Made by a program: the position numbers and the translations under genes. This document shows positions 9,564 through 17,737 of a stretch of DNA of 64,000 nucleotides, piece by piece; the first letter of the stretch is position 1, and each line of letters opens with the position of its first letter. A model generated the notes under the pieces. That model saw nothing but the letters and a program-made list of their open reading frames with translations, was not told the origin of the DNA and searched no databases. Source of the DNA: Paenibacillus sp. sptzw28 (GTDB lineage: Bacteria; Bacillota; Bacilli; Paenibacillales; Paenibacillaceae); the NCBI RefSeq assembly GCF_019550795.1, contig NZ_CP080545.1, positions 3,134,001 to 3,198,000 of the forward strand, given 5' to 3'.

Positions 9564-10214
9564 ATGGATTTTCAAAAGGCTTACTCGCCCGACAATTTGC
9601 GGTTTCTGATGGAAGGGCTCGGCATGACGCTAAGACTTTCCGCAACGGCCATCATCCTCAGTTTCATACTCGGATGTCTTCTTGGAGTGCTGCGGTATGC
9701 CCGGATCCCGCTGCTCTCCAGAATTGTAGCAATGGGTATTGAAATCATCCGCAATTTGCCTCTGTTGTTAATTATATTTTTCTCTAAATTCGGACTTGCG
9801 GAGTTTGGCATAAACCTGAGTCTATTCTGGGCCGCGATATTGGCGCTAACCGTGTTCGAAGGGGCAATGATATCCGAAATCGTGCGGGGCGGATTAAATT
9901 CGGTGGAGAAGGGGCTTGTGGAAGCTGCCCGTTCATCGGGTCTATCCTATATTCAAACGCTTAGGCATGTGGTTGTTCCGATTGCGCTCAGGCGAATGGT
10001 ACCGCCGATTGTCAGTCAGTTTATTTCACTCCTCAAGGATACTTCGCTGGTAGTAATTATAAGTCTGGCAGAATTGACACATAATGCAAATATTGTGATG
10101 GGACAGGACATTAATATCGTATTCCCAATTCTGATACTGGTTGCCGCAATCTATTTCACGGTAAATTATGTACTTTCTCTCGCGGCAAGAAGGCTGGAAT
10201 CGAAGCAAGTTTAA
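9564..10214 (+). CDS. glnP: Glutamine ABC transporter permease GlnP
   Basis: A 216-residue partner permease of GlnM, with the same architecture and EAA-type loop (EAARSSGLSYIQTLRHVVVP). It starts at the ATG behind GGGAGGGGAAGTC. It is the last gene of the operon, followed by the strong terminator at 10254-10296. Confidence 0.92.
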   Translation: MDFQKAYSPDNLRFLMEGLGMTLRLSATAIILSFILGCLLGVLRYARIPLLSRIVAMGIEIIRNLPLLLIIFFSKFGLAEFGINLSLFWAAILALTVFEGAMISEIVRGGLNSVEKGLVEAARSSGLSYIQTLRHVVVPIALRRMVPPIVSQFISLLKDTSLVVIISLAELTHNANIVMGQDINIVFPILILVAAIYFTVNYVLSLAARRLESKQV

Positions 10215-10253
10215 ACGGGAATATGAAGCTGGGTGGATAAGAAACTTGTATCT

Positions 10254-10296
10254 AAAGAAACAAGGCTGCCGTTTGAATGCGCCGCCTTGTTTCTTT
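10254..10296 (+). terminator. Intrinsic terminator of glnQHMP
   Basis: A perfect 13-bp stem, AAAGAAACAAGGC with GCCTTGTTTCTTT, and a 17-base loop. The descending arm ends in TTTCTTT; the A-rich ascending arm may let it also serve the minus-strand gene at 10327. Confidence 0.85.
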
Positions 10297-10326
10297 GCTG
10301 CGAAAGCTGCCCGGTATTGCCCGGGG

Positions 10327-10461
10327 TTACGGATTTTTGCCGTGCTGCTTTGCCGGGAGCTTGCCGGATGGCGTCCCTTTACCGTAATGCTCACGGTTCT
10401 TGCGGTCCTTTTCCTGGGTTTCGTGAACCTTCTCAACAAATTGCTTTGTATCTTTCTCCAC
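10327..10461 (-). CDS. Small hydrophilic protein, DUF4023-like
   Basis: A 44-residue, highly charged protein starting at GTG, preceded by GGAGG with a 10-base spacing. It contains EKDTKQFVEKVHETQEKDRK and a C-terminal GKGTPSGKLPAKQHGKNP. From memory this resembles the small DUF4023 proteins of Bacillus and Paenibacillus, which have no known role; that recall is not verified. There is no membrane segment or cysteine. It lies downstream of the DUF1540 gene on the same strand, separated by a hairpin, and converges with glnP. Confidence 0.5.
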   Translation of the reverse strand: MEKDTKQFVEKVHETQEKDRKNREHYGKGTPSGKLPAKQHGKNP

Positions 10462-10537
10462 TTTTCCGATGCCTCCATCATTCTCACTGATAATAATAAT
10501 CACTGTTGGTTATACTTTAGAAATGAAGATGAAGAGA

Positions 10538-10563
10538 GGTCAGCCTTCAGGCAAAGGCTGACC
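10538..10563 (-). terminator. Hairpin between the DUF1540 gene and the small upstream-facing gene
   Basis: A perfect 10-bp stem, GGTCAGCCTT with AAGGCTGACC, and a 6-base loop, starting 11 bases after the DUF1540 stop. On the minus strand it is followed by CTCTTCATCTTC, a moderately T-rich tail. Confidence 0.6.
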
Positions 10564-10573
10564 GCTTAAGGTA

Positions 10574-10729
10574 TTACAGCTGCGGTTCGAACGTTTTGCA
10601 ATCCGTTTCTCCGGAATTGCTGGCTTGCTTGTTCCGATTGTTGACGACATAAATCGAGGATGCTGCGCAATGGTTCTCTTTCTCCCAATATTTGCAGGAG
10701 TTCACTTCACACAATACGTCTTTGGCCAT
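10574..10729 (-). CDS. DUF1540 domain protein
   Basis: A 51-residue cysteine-containing protein. The DUF1540 pattern is clear: CEVNSCKYWEKENHC, then SSIYVVNN and a final TDCKTFEP, giving four conserved Cys (about residues 7, 12, 21, 44) that could bind a metal. Proteins of this family are common in spore-forming Firmicutes and their function is unknown. The start ATG has an excellent GGAGGTG site. It is divergent from the fluoride riboswitch-crcB operon. Confidence 0.85.
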   Translation of the reverse strand: MAKDVLCEVNSCKYWEKENHCAASSIYVVNNRNKQASNSGETDCKTFEPQL

Positions 10730-10848
10730 AGCTTGTTCACCTCCGTTCATCTCATTAGGATGGGCGGATTGGTATTCAATTTATACGTAGGCGAGTAAGA
10801 ATTGCGGCGACTGAATATGACAGTAGATTCGCGATTCATAATTTCTGC

Positions 10849-10877
10849 TTGCGGCGCAAACGCAGTTGAATTAAAAT
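10849..10877 (+). promoter_or_regulatory. Predicted promoter of the crcB operon
   Basis: TTGCGG (10849-10854), a 17-base spacer and TAAAAT (10872-10877). Transcription would start near 10884, just upstream of the fluoride aptamer. Confidence 0.6.
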
Positions 10878-10891
10878 GAATACAGCTATAA

Positions 10892-10970
10892 CGGCGATGG
10901 AGTTCGCCATAACCGCCCTTCGGGCTGATGACTCCTACCAGTGGAAATGCTGGTAGGAGTCTGTTTTTTT
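10892..10970 (+). promoter_or_regulatory. Fluoride riboswitch (crcB motif) with expression-platform terminator
   Basis: The aptamer at 10892-10946 carries the hallmark elements: GGCGATGGAGTTCGCCATAA, the GCCC-TTC-GGGC hairpin and CTGATGACTCCTACC. The last part is shared with a perfect 11-bp terminator stem (10931-10941 with 10950-10960) followed by seven T (10964-10970). Fluoride binding should stabilise the aptamer pseudoknot and stop the terminator forming, switching on the two crcB genes 34 bases downstream. Confidence 0.95.
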
Positions 10971-11003
10971 GCCCGAACCCGAAGTGATGAGAGGAGAATC
11001 TTA

Positions 11004-11405
11004 ATGAATGCGATCGCACTGGCAGTAGGCGCTTTTATAGGGACAATCCTTCGATACGAAATGGAAAAATGGATTGAGCCCTTGCCAAATGGATTGCCTG
11101 AAGGAACATTGGTCATCAACTGGATTGGATGCTTATTTCTCGGTTGGTTCTTCACCATTATTTTATTTCGGTTCACTGTTCCCTTGTCGGTTAGGACAGG
11201 AGTCGGAACCGGTTTTACCGGAGCTTTCACTACATTCTCGACATTTTCTGTAGAAACAATAAACCTGATCAAGAAACATCAATACAGTCTGGCTCTGTCT
11301 TATGTGTTATTAAGCGTATTGTGCGGAGTGTTGCTGGCTGTAGCCGGCTATTATATAGCGAAATATCAATTCAATAAAGTAAATCGGGAGAGAAACGCAT
11401 CATGA
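11004..11405 (+). CDS. crcB: Fluoride channel subunit CrcB (first copy)
   Basis: A 133-residue membrane protein of the CrcB/Fluc family, four helices, exporting fluoride passively. Signatures: GAFIGTILRYE near the N-terminus, the break-containing helix GTGFTGAFTTFSTFSVE with the Phe/Thr filter residues. The ATG at 11004 behind GAGAGGAGAATC is chosen over an upstream in-frame start lying inside the terminator. It overlaps the second crcB by ATGA. Paired genes of this kind usually form an antiparallel heterodimer. Confidence 0.93.
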   Translation: MNAIALAVGAFIGTILRYEMEKWIEPLPNGLPEGTLVINWIGCLFLGWFFTIILFRFTVPLSVRTGVGTGFTGAFTTFSTFSVETINLIKKHQYSLALSYVLLSVLCGVLLAVAGYYIAKYQFNKVNRERNAS

Positions 11406-11758
11406 TAATTTTAATTGGCGCAGGGGGAATTGCCGGAGCTTATTGCCGTTATTATTTTGGCAAATGGGTCTTCTCAAAGAGGGTAACATTGTTTCCGCTC
11501 GCGACCTTCATCATAAATATTTCAGGCTCATTTCTACTGGGCTTACTCTATTCCCTTCATATACAGGGGGATATCCCCGACTGGTGCTGGTTAATGCTTG
11601 GGACAGGTTTCTGCGGGGCCTATACGACGTTCTCGACCTTTGGCTATGAGACGATCCAGCTGCTTGAGAAGAAGAAGATCGGCTTTGCCTTTGCATATAT
11701 CGTTCTTTCCGTTATTTTCGGACTGCTGTTTGCCTGGCTCGGAATGGACCTTGGTTGA
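11402..11758 (+). CDS. crcB: Fluoride channel subunit CrcB (second copy)
   Basis: A 118-residue second CrcB/Fluc subunit with four predicted helices, GAGGIAGAYCRYY at the N-terminus and GTGFCGAYTTFSTFGYE in helix 3. Its start overlaps the first crcB stop, so translation is coupled and both subunits should be made in similar amounts. Control is by the upstream fluoride riboswitch. Confidence 0.93.
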   Translation: MIILIGAGGIAGAYCRYYFGKWVFSKRVTLFPLATFIINISGSFLLGLLYSLHIQGDIPDWCWLMLGTGFCGAYTTFSTFGYETIQLLEKKKIGFAFAYIVLSVIFGLLFAWLGMDLG

Positions 11759-11774
11759 ACTGTCAACAGCTCAT

Positions 11775-13703
11775 TCACTTATTTACGATTCGGTTAAAGG
11801 AGCTCGCGCAAAGAACATAGTATCCGAGATAGATCGCGATATACACTGCCATCGAGCTGATAATCGGAACCGCCAAATTGCCAACGATAAGATTGATGGC
11901 GGATAACGCTTTTAAAATCATCGTGCTGTGAAGTATTCCAACAGCCAGCGGCAGCGCAAAGACAAAGAAAGTCTGTTTAGCTACCGAGGCGCGTATTTCC
12001 TTCTTACTAACACCGATCTTGCGGAGTATGTCATAACGCCCTTTGTCCGCGTGGGCTTCCGTCAACTGCTTGAAATAAATAATGCTTCCGGTTGCGGCAA
12101 GAAACACGAGACCGAGAAAGCCCAAAATAAAAATATTCAGCCCTGCATTTTCTAGTCCCTCCCGGTACACCGTGTAGAATGAAGACATCTGCATATCCTT
12201 GTCCGCCAGCTTCGCAAGCTGATCGGAGGAGGCCTTCGTCGATTGCTGATTTTCTACTTTATATACCTTAAAAACGACCGGGGGGATTTGTGCGGCCAAG
12301 TCGTTAAATGCGGTATCGCCAACGACGAATGCAACATCCGGGTAGCTCCATCTTAGAACTCTTCCTTCGAGCAGGTTCACTAGCGTCATTGTCCGGTTTC
12401 CCCCGGATATCGCGAGTGAAATGGAGCGTCCTTCATAATCCGAACGGCTGAGGTCCGATGTATACCGCGGCAGGATAGCTGCCGCCTGATTCCCCGAAAG
12501 CTGTACATTTCCCTCCCGGTTTAAAGCCCTGGAAGCTTGATTGTATGTGCTTGCAGAAATCAGTTTCAAGGGAGACTGATGCTCCGGGAACCCGGATGGA
12601 ACATACTCCAAAGCTGAAATATCACCATTCAGCATAATAACCGGAATATCCAAATGAGCCGTAATGGGATGCTCCTTATCCTTCTCAAGGATACTCCGGA
12701 CCTGCAGATCCGTCGCTTCGCCTTCGGAAATATAGCTATAGCTGAAAGGCGCAGCCTCATCGGCATTACTCGCGTTGCTGTAGTACATGCTGTAGCCTAC
12801 GCTGATAGCACTCAAAGTAACCGCGCTGAGCAGAGAAATCATGGTGAGCGTACGCGTATTCCCTTTAATGCGGAACAGCAGTTGAGAGGTGGCGATTACA
12901 TTCATTCCACTGTAATAGCGGGATTTATTTGCCCTGGAAGCGCCTAACAGCCGAACGATAGCAGAACGGAATAATAAATAAGTCCCGATAATCATTCCGA
13001 TTATGAAAAGCAGTATATTTCTCCCCATTTGTTCGTTTGTTGTCATAGGCTGAAAGACAAGCCAATAACTTCCGGCAAGCAGTACAATACCGATTATTGC
13101 TGCCGCCAAGGAAGCCTTCGGAGCTTGTTCACCTTCTTTCTCGGCTTGAAACAGCTCGATTAATTTGAAACGATAAATCAGACGGTAAGCCTGAAACGAT
13201 GTGAATAAGATAAGGACGGCGAATACAAGAATCGTATTGATAATCGCTTCTATTGAGATGCTGAAGCTTACATCGATTGCCGAATCCAGCAGCTTCAAAA
13301 AAATCATGGTGAACAATTTGGACATTAATGTTCCAATGACGACTCCGGCGGCTAAGCCGACAGTTCCCATAATCAGGTTCTCGTAGAACAGCATTTGTCC
13401 GATTTTTTTTTTGCGTAAACCCAGAAGCGAGTAGAGGCCCACTTCCTTCTTCCTTTTCTTGGTGAAAAAGGAGTTAGAGTACCAGATGAATACGGCTACG
13501 AACAATAGCAGGATCACGGATCCCCCCGTAAAGACCGAGCTTATAGCCTGCGACATCTGCATGCTTTCCTGGATTTCCTTACTATACTGCAAAGAAACGA
13601 ACGTGTAATAGATGACCACGCTGAAAATCATCGAAATGAAATAAATCAGATAGCTCTTCATGTTTCCCCGGACATTTTTCCTCGCCAGGCTAAATAACGT
13701 CAC
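11775..13703 (-). CDS. BceB-type ABC transporter permease (antimicrobial-peptide resistance)
   Basis: A 642-residue permease of the FtsX/BceB family, close to the length of BceB (646). It starts MTLFSLARKNVRGNMKSYLIYF, a typical N-terminus, and has about ten membrane segments with a large extracellular domain between roughly residues 290 and 510, the part used by this family to recognise peptide antibiotics. The start is GTG, overlapping the ATPase gene by 14 bases. With the divergent two-component genes it forms a Bce module, where the transporter also acts as sensor for the kinase. Which peptide it handles cannot be read. Confidence 0.9.
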   Translation of the reverse strand: MTLFSLARKNVRGNMKSYLIYFISMIFSVVIYYTFVSLQYSKEIQESMQMSQAISSVFTGGSVILLLFVAVFIWYSNSFFTKKRKKEVGLYSLLGLRKKKIGQMLFYENLIMGTVGLAAGVVIGTLMSKLFTMIFLKLLDSAIDVSFSISIEAIINTILVFAVLILFTSFQAYRLIYRFKLIELFQAEKEGEQAPKASLAAAIIGIVLLAGSYWLVFQPMTTNEQMGRNILLFIIGMIIGTYLLFRSAIVRLLGASRANKSRYYSGMNVIATSQLLFRIKGNTRTLTMISLLSAVTLSAISVGYSMYYSNASNADEAAPFSYSYISEGEATDLQVRSILEKDKEHPITAHLDIPVIMLNGDISALEYVPSGFPEHQSPLKLISASTYNQASRALNREGNVQLSGNQAAAILPRYTSDLSRSDYEGRSISLAISGGNRTMTLVNLLEGRVLRWSYPDVAFVVGDTAFNDLAAQIPPVVFKVYKVENQQSTKASSDQLAKLADKDMQMSSFYTVYREGLENAGLNIFILGFLGLVFLAATGSIIYFKQLTEAHADKGRYDILRKIGVSKKEIRASVAKQTFFVFALPLAVGILHSTMILKALSAINLIVGNLAVPIISSMAVYIAIYLGYYVLCASSFNRIVNK

Positions 13704-14457
13704 TTATGCCACCCCCAAGCACCGACAGCACATCGAGCACTTTGTTGAAGAAATCTTTGCGGGGCGCATTGCCTTTCACAAGCTCAGTGAACATATGTCC
13801 GTCTTTGATAAACAACACACGTTTGCAGTAGCTTGCGGCAAAAGCGTCATGCGTCACCATCAGAATCGTCGTTTGGTCTTGTTCGTTCAAGTCTTTCAGG
13901 CTTTCGAGCAAGTCGGTCGCCGACTTGGAATCCAGCGAACCAGTCGGTTCATCCGCCAGTATCAGGCTTGGCCTCGAAACAATGGCGCGGGAAGCTGCCG
14001 TACGCTGCTTCTGTCCGCCGGAAATGTGATAGGGGTACTTATTCAGAAGAGGCCGAATGCCGAACTTATCGGCAATCTCATCCACCCTTCGCTCCAATTC
14101 ACTCACATTCATCTTCGCCAGCGCAAGCGGCAGCAATATATTTTCCTTTACGGTCAGCGTATCGAGCAGGTTGAAATCCTGAAAAATGAAACCGAGCCTG
14201 CTGCGGCGAAAGACCGATAACTGCTCTTCGTTCATCTTCAAAACACTTGTCCCGTCAATAACGATGTCGCCGGACGTCGGCTGATCGATGGTTGCCAGCA
14301 TATTCAGCAGGGTGGATTTGCCGGAACCGGAGGGACCCATTATGCCAACGAATTCTCCTTCTTGAACCGTCAAATCGATTTCATCCAATGCGGTGAACAC
14401 ATTTCCCTTCGAACCGTATACTTTTCTCAGTTGTTTGGCTTCCACTACCGTTCTCAT
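13690..14457 (-). CDS. BceA-type ABC transporter ATP-binding protein
   Basis: A 255-residue ATPase of the MacB/LolD/BceA group. Walker [10 protein letters not shown], signature HISGGQKQRTAASRAIV, Walker B LILADEPTGSLDSK and His in MVTHDAFAAS are present. It energises the BceB-type permease encoded just downstream. It starts at ATG behind GGAGGAATC and is divergent from the response regulator gene across a 178-bp control region. Confidence 0.93.
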   Translation of the reverse strand: MRTVVEAKQLRKVYGSKGNVFTALDEIDLTVQEGEFVGIMGPSGSGKSTLLNMLATIDQPTSGDIVIDGTSVLKMNEEQLSVFRRSRLGFIFQDFNLLDTLTVKENILLPLALAKMNVSELERRVDEIADKFGIRPLLNKYPYHISGGQKQRTAASRAIVSRPSLILADEPTGSLDSKSATDLLESLKDLNEQDQTTILMVTHDAFAASYCKRVLFIKDGHMFTELVKGNAPRKDFFNKVLDVLSVLGGGISDVI

Positions 14458-14552
14458 ATAATGATTCCTCCATTGTGGTCCAATATTGTTCTTACGAGTT
14501 CTATTCTACAAGGAACAACCATTGTATAAGCTTACAACTTCTATGTCGGACC

Positions 14553-14566
14553 TTACAATGTTGTCA
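14553..14566. promoter_or_regulatory. Possible BceR-type binding site
   Basis: TTACA-ATGT-TGTCA matches the published BceR-like consensus TNACA-N4-TGTAA except for one base. It lies in the divergent region between the transporter and the two-component genes, where the response regulator would be expected to bind to activate the transporter genes. Confidence 0.5.
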
Positions 14567-14635
14567 CATTATATTGATTTCGTTCGGACCAAAATGGTAT
14601 GTTGCATGGTATAGACGGCAGCCGGGGGAATGGGA

Positions 14636-15307
14636 ATGAAAATCTTGATTATAGAGGACGATCCGATTATTGCGGATACGGTCGCGGAAGCTCTGGGGAA
14701 ATGGGGCTTCGAAGCCCTTCGAGTCGAAGATTATGAGCAGGTATTACAGGAGTTTCTGCGTGAAAATCCACACCTTGTTTTAATGGATATCAACCTGCCT
14801 TCATTTGACGGATTTTACTGGTGCAATAAAATAAGAGAAGTCTCAAAAGTGCCGATTATTTTCCTTTCTTCGCGTAACACGCCTATGGATATGGTAATGT
14901 CCATGAATATGGGGGGCGACGATTTTATCCAGAAGCCTTTCTTTACCGATGTTTTGGTGGCCAAAATAAATGCGCTGCTGCGCAGGACGTACGCGTACGT
15001 TGAAACTCCTCTGAGCGTAATCGAACATGGCGGGGTCATACTCAGTCTTAACGATGGGTATGTCTTGTCGGACGAACGGAAGGCGGAGCTTACCAAAACC
15101 GAGTTCACGATTATGAAAATACTGATGCAGCATAAAGGTACGATCGTGGGCCGAAAGAAAATCATGCGCAGCTTATGGGAAGACGAGAGCTTCGTGGACG
15201 ATAATACATTAACGGTCAACATTACCCGGCTGCGTAAGAAGCTGGCTGATCTTGGCAAGGAGGATTTCATTACAACGAAGAAAGGACAGGGGTACATCAT
15301 CCTATGA
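14636..15307 (+). CDS. BceR-type response regulator (OmpR family)
   Basis: A 223-residue regulator. The receiver domain (1-115) has the acidic pair in IIEDDP, phospho-acceptor Asp in LVLMDINLPSFDG and Lys in FIQKPF; the winged-helix domain (about 130-223) ends ITRLRKKLADLG...KGQGYI. The motifs FDGFYWCNKIR and MVMSMNMGGDDFIQKPF are nearly those of B. subtilis BceR. An ATG at 14630 is in frame but lies one base from GGGGG; the ATG at 14636 has normal spacing. Translation is coupled to the kinase gene by a 4-base overlap. Confidence 0.92.
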   Translation: MKILIIEDDPIIADTVAEALGKWGFEALRVEDYEQVLQEFLRENPHLVLMDINLPSFDGFYWCNKIREVSKVPIIFLSSRNTPMDMVMSMNMGGDDFIQKPFFTDVLVAKINALLRRTYAYVETPLSVIEHGGVILSLNDGYVLSDERKAELTKTEFTIMKILMQHKGTIVGRKKIMRSLWEDESFVDDNTLTVNITRLRKKLADLGKEDFITTKKGQGYIIL

Positions 15308-16329
15308 GTCTGATTCAATATCTTAAAGATAAACGGTATTTCATCGGACTGTACATCTTAATCATGCTCTTTGTTTCCTTGATTATGCTGATCAGCGCCA
15401 GCAGGCAGCATGCCGCGAACAATATCCTATACACGAATGTCGGCTGCTTCTTTATCGCGGCCGTGTACCTTATGAGCGGATACTATTACCGCAGGACGTT
15501 CTACCGGGAGCTTAACGACATCATTGAGAGCGGTTCGGCAGAAATTGCCGCAGCTTTGCCGGCTGCTCAGAATTATCAGCAAGCGCAGTATCTTGAGCTT
15601 CTCAAGAAACTGAATGACGCACATTCGATGCAGCTGCAGCAGCTGCATAACGAAAAACGCGATCATCAGGATTTTATTATGTCCTGGATTCATGAGGTGA
15701 AGCTTCCGATCGCCGCAAGCCGGCTGCTGCTCGAGAACAGCACAGGCAAGACCGTAGATTACCTTGTAGACAAGCTGGAGGATGAACTGGGCAAGATTGA
15801 TAATTATGTCGAGCAGGCACTGTACTATTCACGCATCGATTCCTTCTCCAAAGATTATTTCATTACGGAGCTGGAGCTTGACCAAATCAGTAAGGATAGC
15901 GTCAAGAAGTACGCGAAGCTGTTTATTGATAAACATATTCGCTTTACGATGAGCTATGGACATCATCTTGTGCAAAGCGACCGGAAATGGCTTGGTTTTA
16001 TTATCGATCAGATCGTATCGAATTGTTTAAAGTACACGGGTGAAGGCGGAGAGATATCCTTCCGTGTTGAAGAAGACGGCAACGAAAGACGATTGCTGAT
16101 ACAGGATACCGGAATCGGGATTAAACAGGAGGATATTAACCGCGTTTTCGATAAAGGCTTTACGGGCTCCAATGGAAGAAGTCATGCCAAATCCACCGGG
16201 ATGGGGCTGTATCTGGCCAAGCGGATGGCCCTTAAGCTCGGACACGATCTATCCGTCCAGTCGGAGGAAAACTCATACACGAAGCTCATCATTCATTTTC
16301 CGAAAATCAGAAACTATTATCGAATGTGA
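15304..16329 (+). CDS. BceS-type intramembrane-sensing histidine kinase
   Basis: A 341-residue kinase with two N-terminal membrane helices (about 12-32 and 40-60) and almost no extracellular loop, as in the BceS/intramembrane-sensing group. The phospho-acceptor H-box is MSWIHEVKLPIAA near residue 130; the ATPase domain has the N-box IVSNCLKYTG, G1 DTGIGI and G2 GMGLYLAK. Such kinases take their signal from the partner BceAB transporter rather than sensing the peptide alone. The ATG overlaps the regulator stop. Confidence 0.92.
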   Translation: MSLIQYLKDKRYFIGLYILIMLFVSLIMLISASRQHAANNILYTNVGCFFIAAVYLMSGYYYRRTFYRELNDIIESGSAEIAAALPAAQNYQQAQYLELLKKLNDAHSMQLQQLHNEKRDHQDFIMSWIHEVKLPIAASRLLLENSTGKTVDYLVDKLEDELGKIDNYVEQALYYSRIDSFSKDYFITELELDQISKDSVKKYAKLFIDKHIRFTMSYGHHLVQSDRKWLGFIIDQIVSNCLKYTGEGGEISFRVEEDGNERRLLIQDTGIGIKQEDINRVFDKGFTGSNGRSHAKSTGMGLYLAKRMALKLGHDLSVQSEENSYTKLIIHFPKIRNYYRM

Positions 16330-16419
16330 TGTGAAGTGAGATTGACTGAGTTATTTCCTTTCCAGAAACCCCTTTCTATTTAATTCGATAATTTTCAGCT
16401 TTTTTTAAGATTATTCGGT

Positions 16420-16425
16420 TATAAT
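16420..16425 (+). promoter_or_regulatory. Predicted -10 element upstream of bdbD
   Basis: A perfect TATAAT 32 bases before the bdbD TTG start; the matching -35 region is weak. Confidence 0.35.
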
Positions 16426-16457
16426 AGAGATAATTTTGTGCTCTGGGAGGGTAATCG

Positions 16458-17177
16458 TTGCAAAACAAATCTGCGGCAAAAGTAAACAATAAAGCATTAA
16501 GGCAACAGGAGAAGCTAAAGAAACAGAAACGAATGAAGCTCATTATGTGGTTCACAGGTATTTGTTTTATTGCGGTGATTGCCGTTGCGATCATTTTCCA
16601 ACCGAAAGCTAAACCTCTGGAAATTCCCTACGATGAACTGCCGATGCTGGGGTCAGCTAACGCACCTGTTAAAATTGTCGAGTTCGGTGACTATAGATGT
16701 CCTGCGTGCCAGGTATTCAGTCAAAATATTTTCCCGCAGTTAAAAAAGGATTATATCGATACAGGCAAGGTATCGTTCTATTTCATGGACGATATCATCA
16801 TCAGCCCAATCGAAGAGTCCGTTACCGCCGCGCTCGCCGCGCGATCCGTGTTCCATCAGAATAAAGATGCGTTCTGGGATTATTATGACGCGTTATACAA
16901 GAATCAACAGAGCGAGAGCGTAAACTGGACGACACCTGACTTCCTGACCGAGCTGGCCAAGCAGCAGGGCATCAAGGTCGATTACGACAAGCTGCGGCAG
17001 GATATCGATAACAAAACATACGAGAAAGAGGTTACCGACCACAGCTCATTCGCTCAGAATAAAGCCAATGCCAGATCGACACCGACACTGCTCATTAACG
17101 GCGTTAAATTCGAAGATGTGTTCGATTATGAGAAGATTAAGGCTGCAATCGACAATGCTCAAAAGGGTGGAGCTTAA
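16458..17177 (+). CDS. bdbD: Membrane-anchored thiol-disulfide oxidoreductase BdbD (DsbA-like)
   Basis: A 239-residue protein with a basic N-terminus, one signal-anchor helix (about 30-50) and an extracellular DsbA-type thioredoxin fold. The active site is CPAC in FGDYRCPACQVF, and the cis-Pro loop is ARSTPTLLING. It introduces disulfides into exported proteins and is reoxidised by BdbC, whose gene follows with a one-base overlap. The start is TTG behind GGGAGGGTAATCG. Confidence 0.93.
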   Translation: MQNKSAAKVNNKALRQQEKLKKQKRMKLIMWFTGICFIAVIAVAIIFQPKAKPLEIPYDELPMLGSANAPVKIVEFGDYRCPACQVFSQNIFPQLKKDYIDTGKVSFYFMDDIIISPIEESVTAALAARSVFHQNKDAFWDYYDALYKNQQSESVNWTTPDFLTELAKQQGIKVDYDKLRQDIDNKTYEKEVTDHSSFAQNKANARSTPTLLINGVKFEDVFDYEKIKAAIDNAQKGGA

Positions 17178-17623
17178 TGCTTGTATGGGTTCGGACGTAC
17201 TTTCTGTATTTAGCATGGGTAGTCTCAATGATCGCCACCGGCGGAAGTTTGTTTCTTAGCGAGATTATGAATTTCGAGCCTTGCAAGCTGTGCTGGCTTC
17301 AGCGAATATTTATGTACCCGCTTGTTATTCTGCTGGGACGGGCCAGTTATTTAAACGACCGGAAGATCATCGGCTATGCGCTCCCGCTTAGTATTCTGGG
17401 GGGATGTATTTCGCTCTGGCATTACCTCGAACAGAAAGTGCCGGGCTTCGCCGATATTATGCCCTGCAGTGCAGGCGTTCCGTGCGACAGGGATTACCTC
17501 GATTGGTTCGGCGTGATTACGATTCCGTTTATGGCTTTGATTGCTTTCATCCTGATCACGGTGTTCCTGTTGATCGGAAGAAAACAGCCGATTGAAACGG
17601 ATTCCGACACCGAAACCGAATAG
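17177..17623 (+). CDS. bdbC: Disulfide bond oxidoreductase BdbC (DsbB-like)
   Basis: A 148-residue four-helix membrane protein. The first redox pair is EPCKLCWLQRIFMYP (CxxC) and the second is MPCSAGVPCDRDYL. It passes electrons from reduced BdbD to the quinone pool. The ATG shares its A with the bdbD stop, so the two are translationally coupled. The operon ends in the terminator at 17689-17715. Confidence 0.93.
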   Translation: MLVWVRTYFLYLAWVVSMIATGGSLFLSEIMNFEPCKLCWLQRIFMYPLVILLGRASYLNDRKIIGYALPLSILGGCISLWHYLEQKVPGFADIMPCSAGVPCDRDYLDWFGVITIPFMALIAFILITVFLLIGRKQPIETDSDTETE

Positions 17624-17688
17624 CAGGATATAAAACAAAGAGTGCCGGATTATACGGCAACGCTTGAATTTAAAGTTCATCCGATTTT

Positions 17689-17715
17689 AAACTGCGCGCA
17701 GCGCGGTTTTTTTTT
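17689..17715 (+). terminator. Intrinsic terminator of bdbDC
   Basis: AAACTGCGC paired with GCGCGGTTT around GCA, followed by an uninterrupted T run to 17715. A smaller hairpin (TGCCG/CGGCA, 17643-17659) precedes it. Confidence 0.85.
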
Positions 17716-17737
17716 GTGCTTAAACCGCAAAGAGAGG

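Noticed and set aside
10168..10569. 133-codon plus-strand frame overlapping the glnP end
   Set aside because: It runs through the glnQHMP terminator and two minus-strand hairpins, with no ribosome binding site; the minus-strand small genes fit better.
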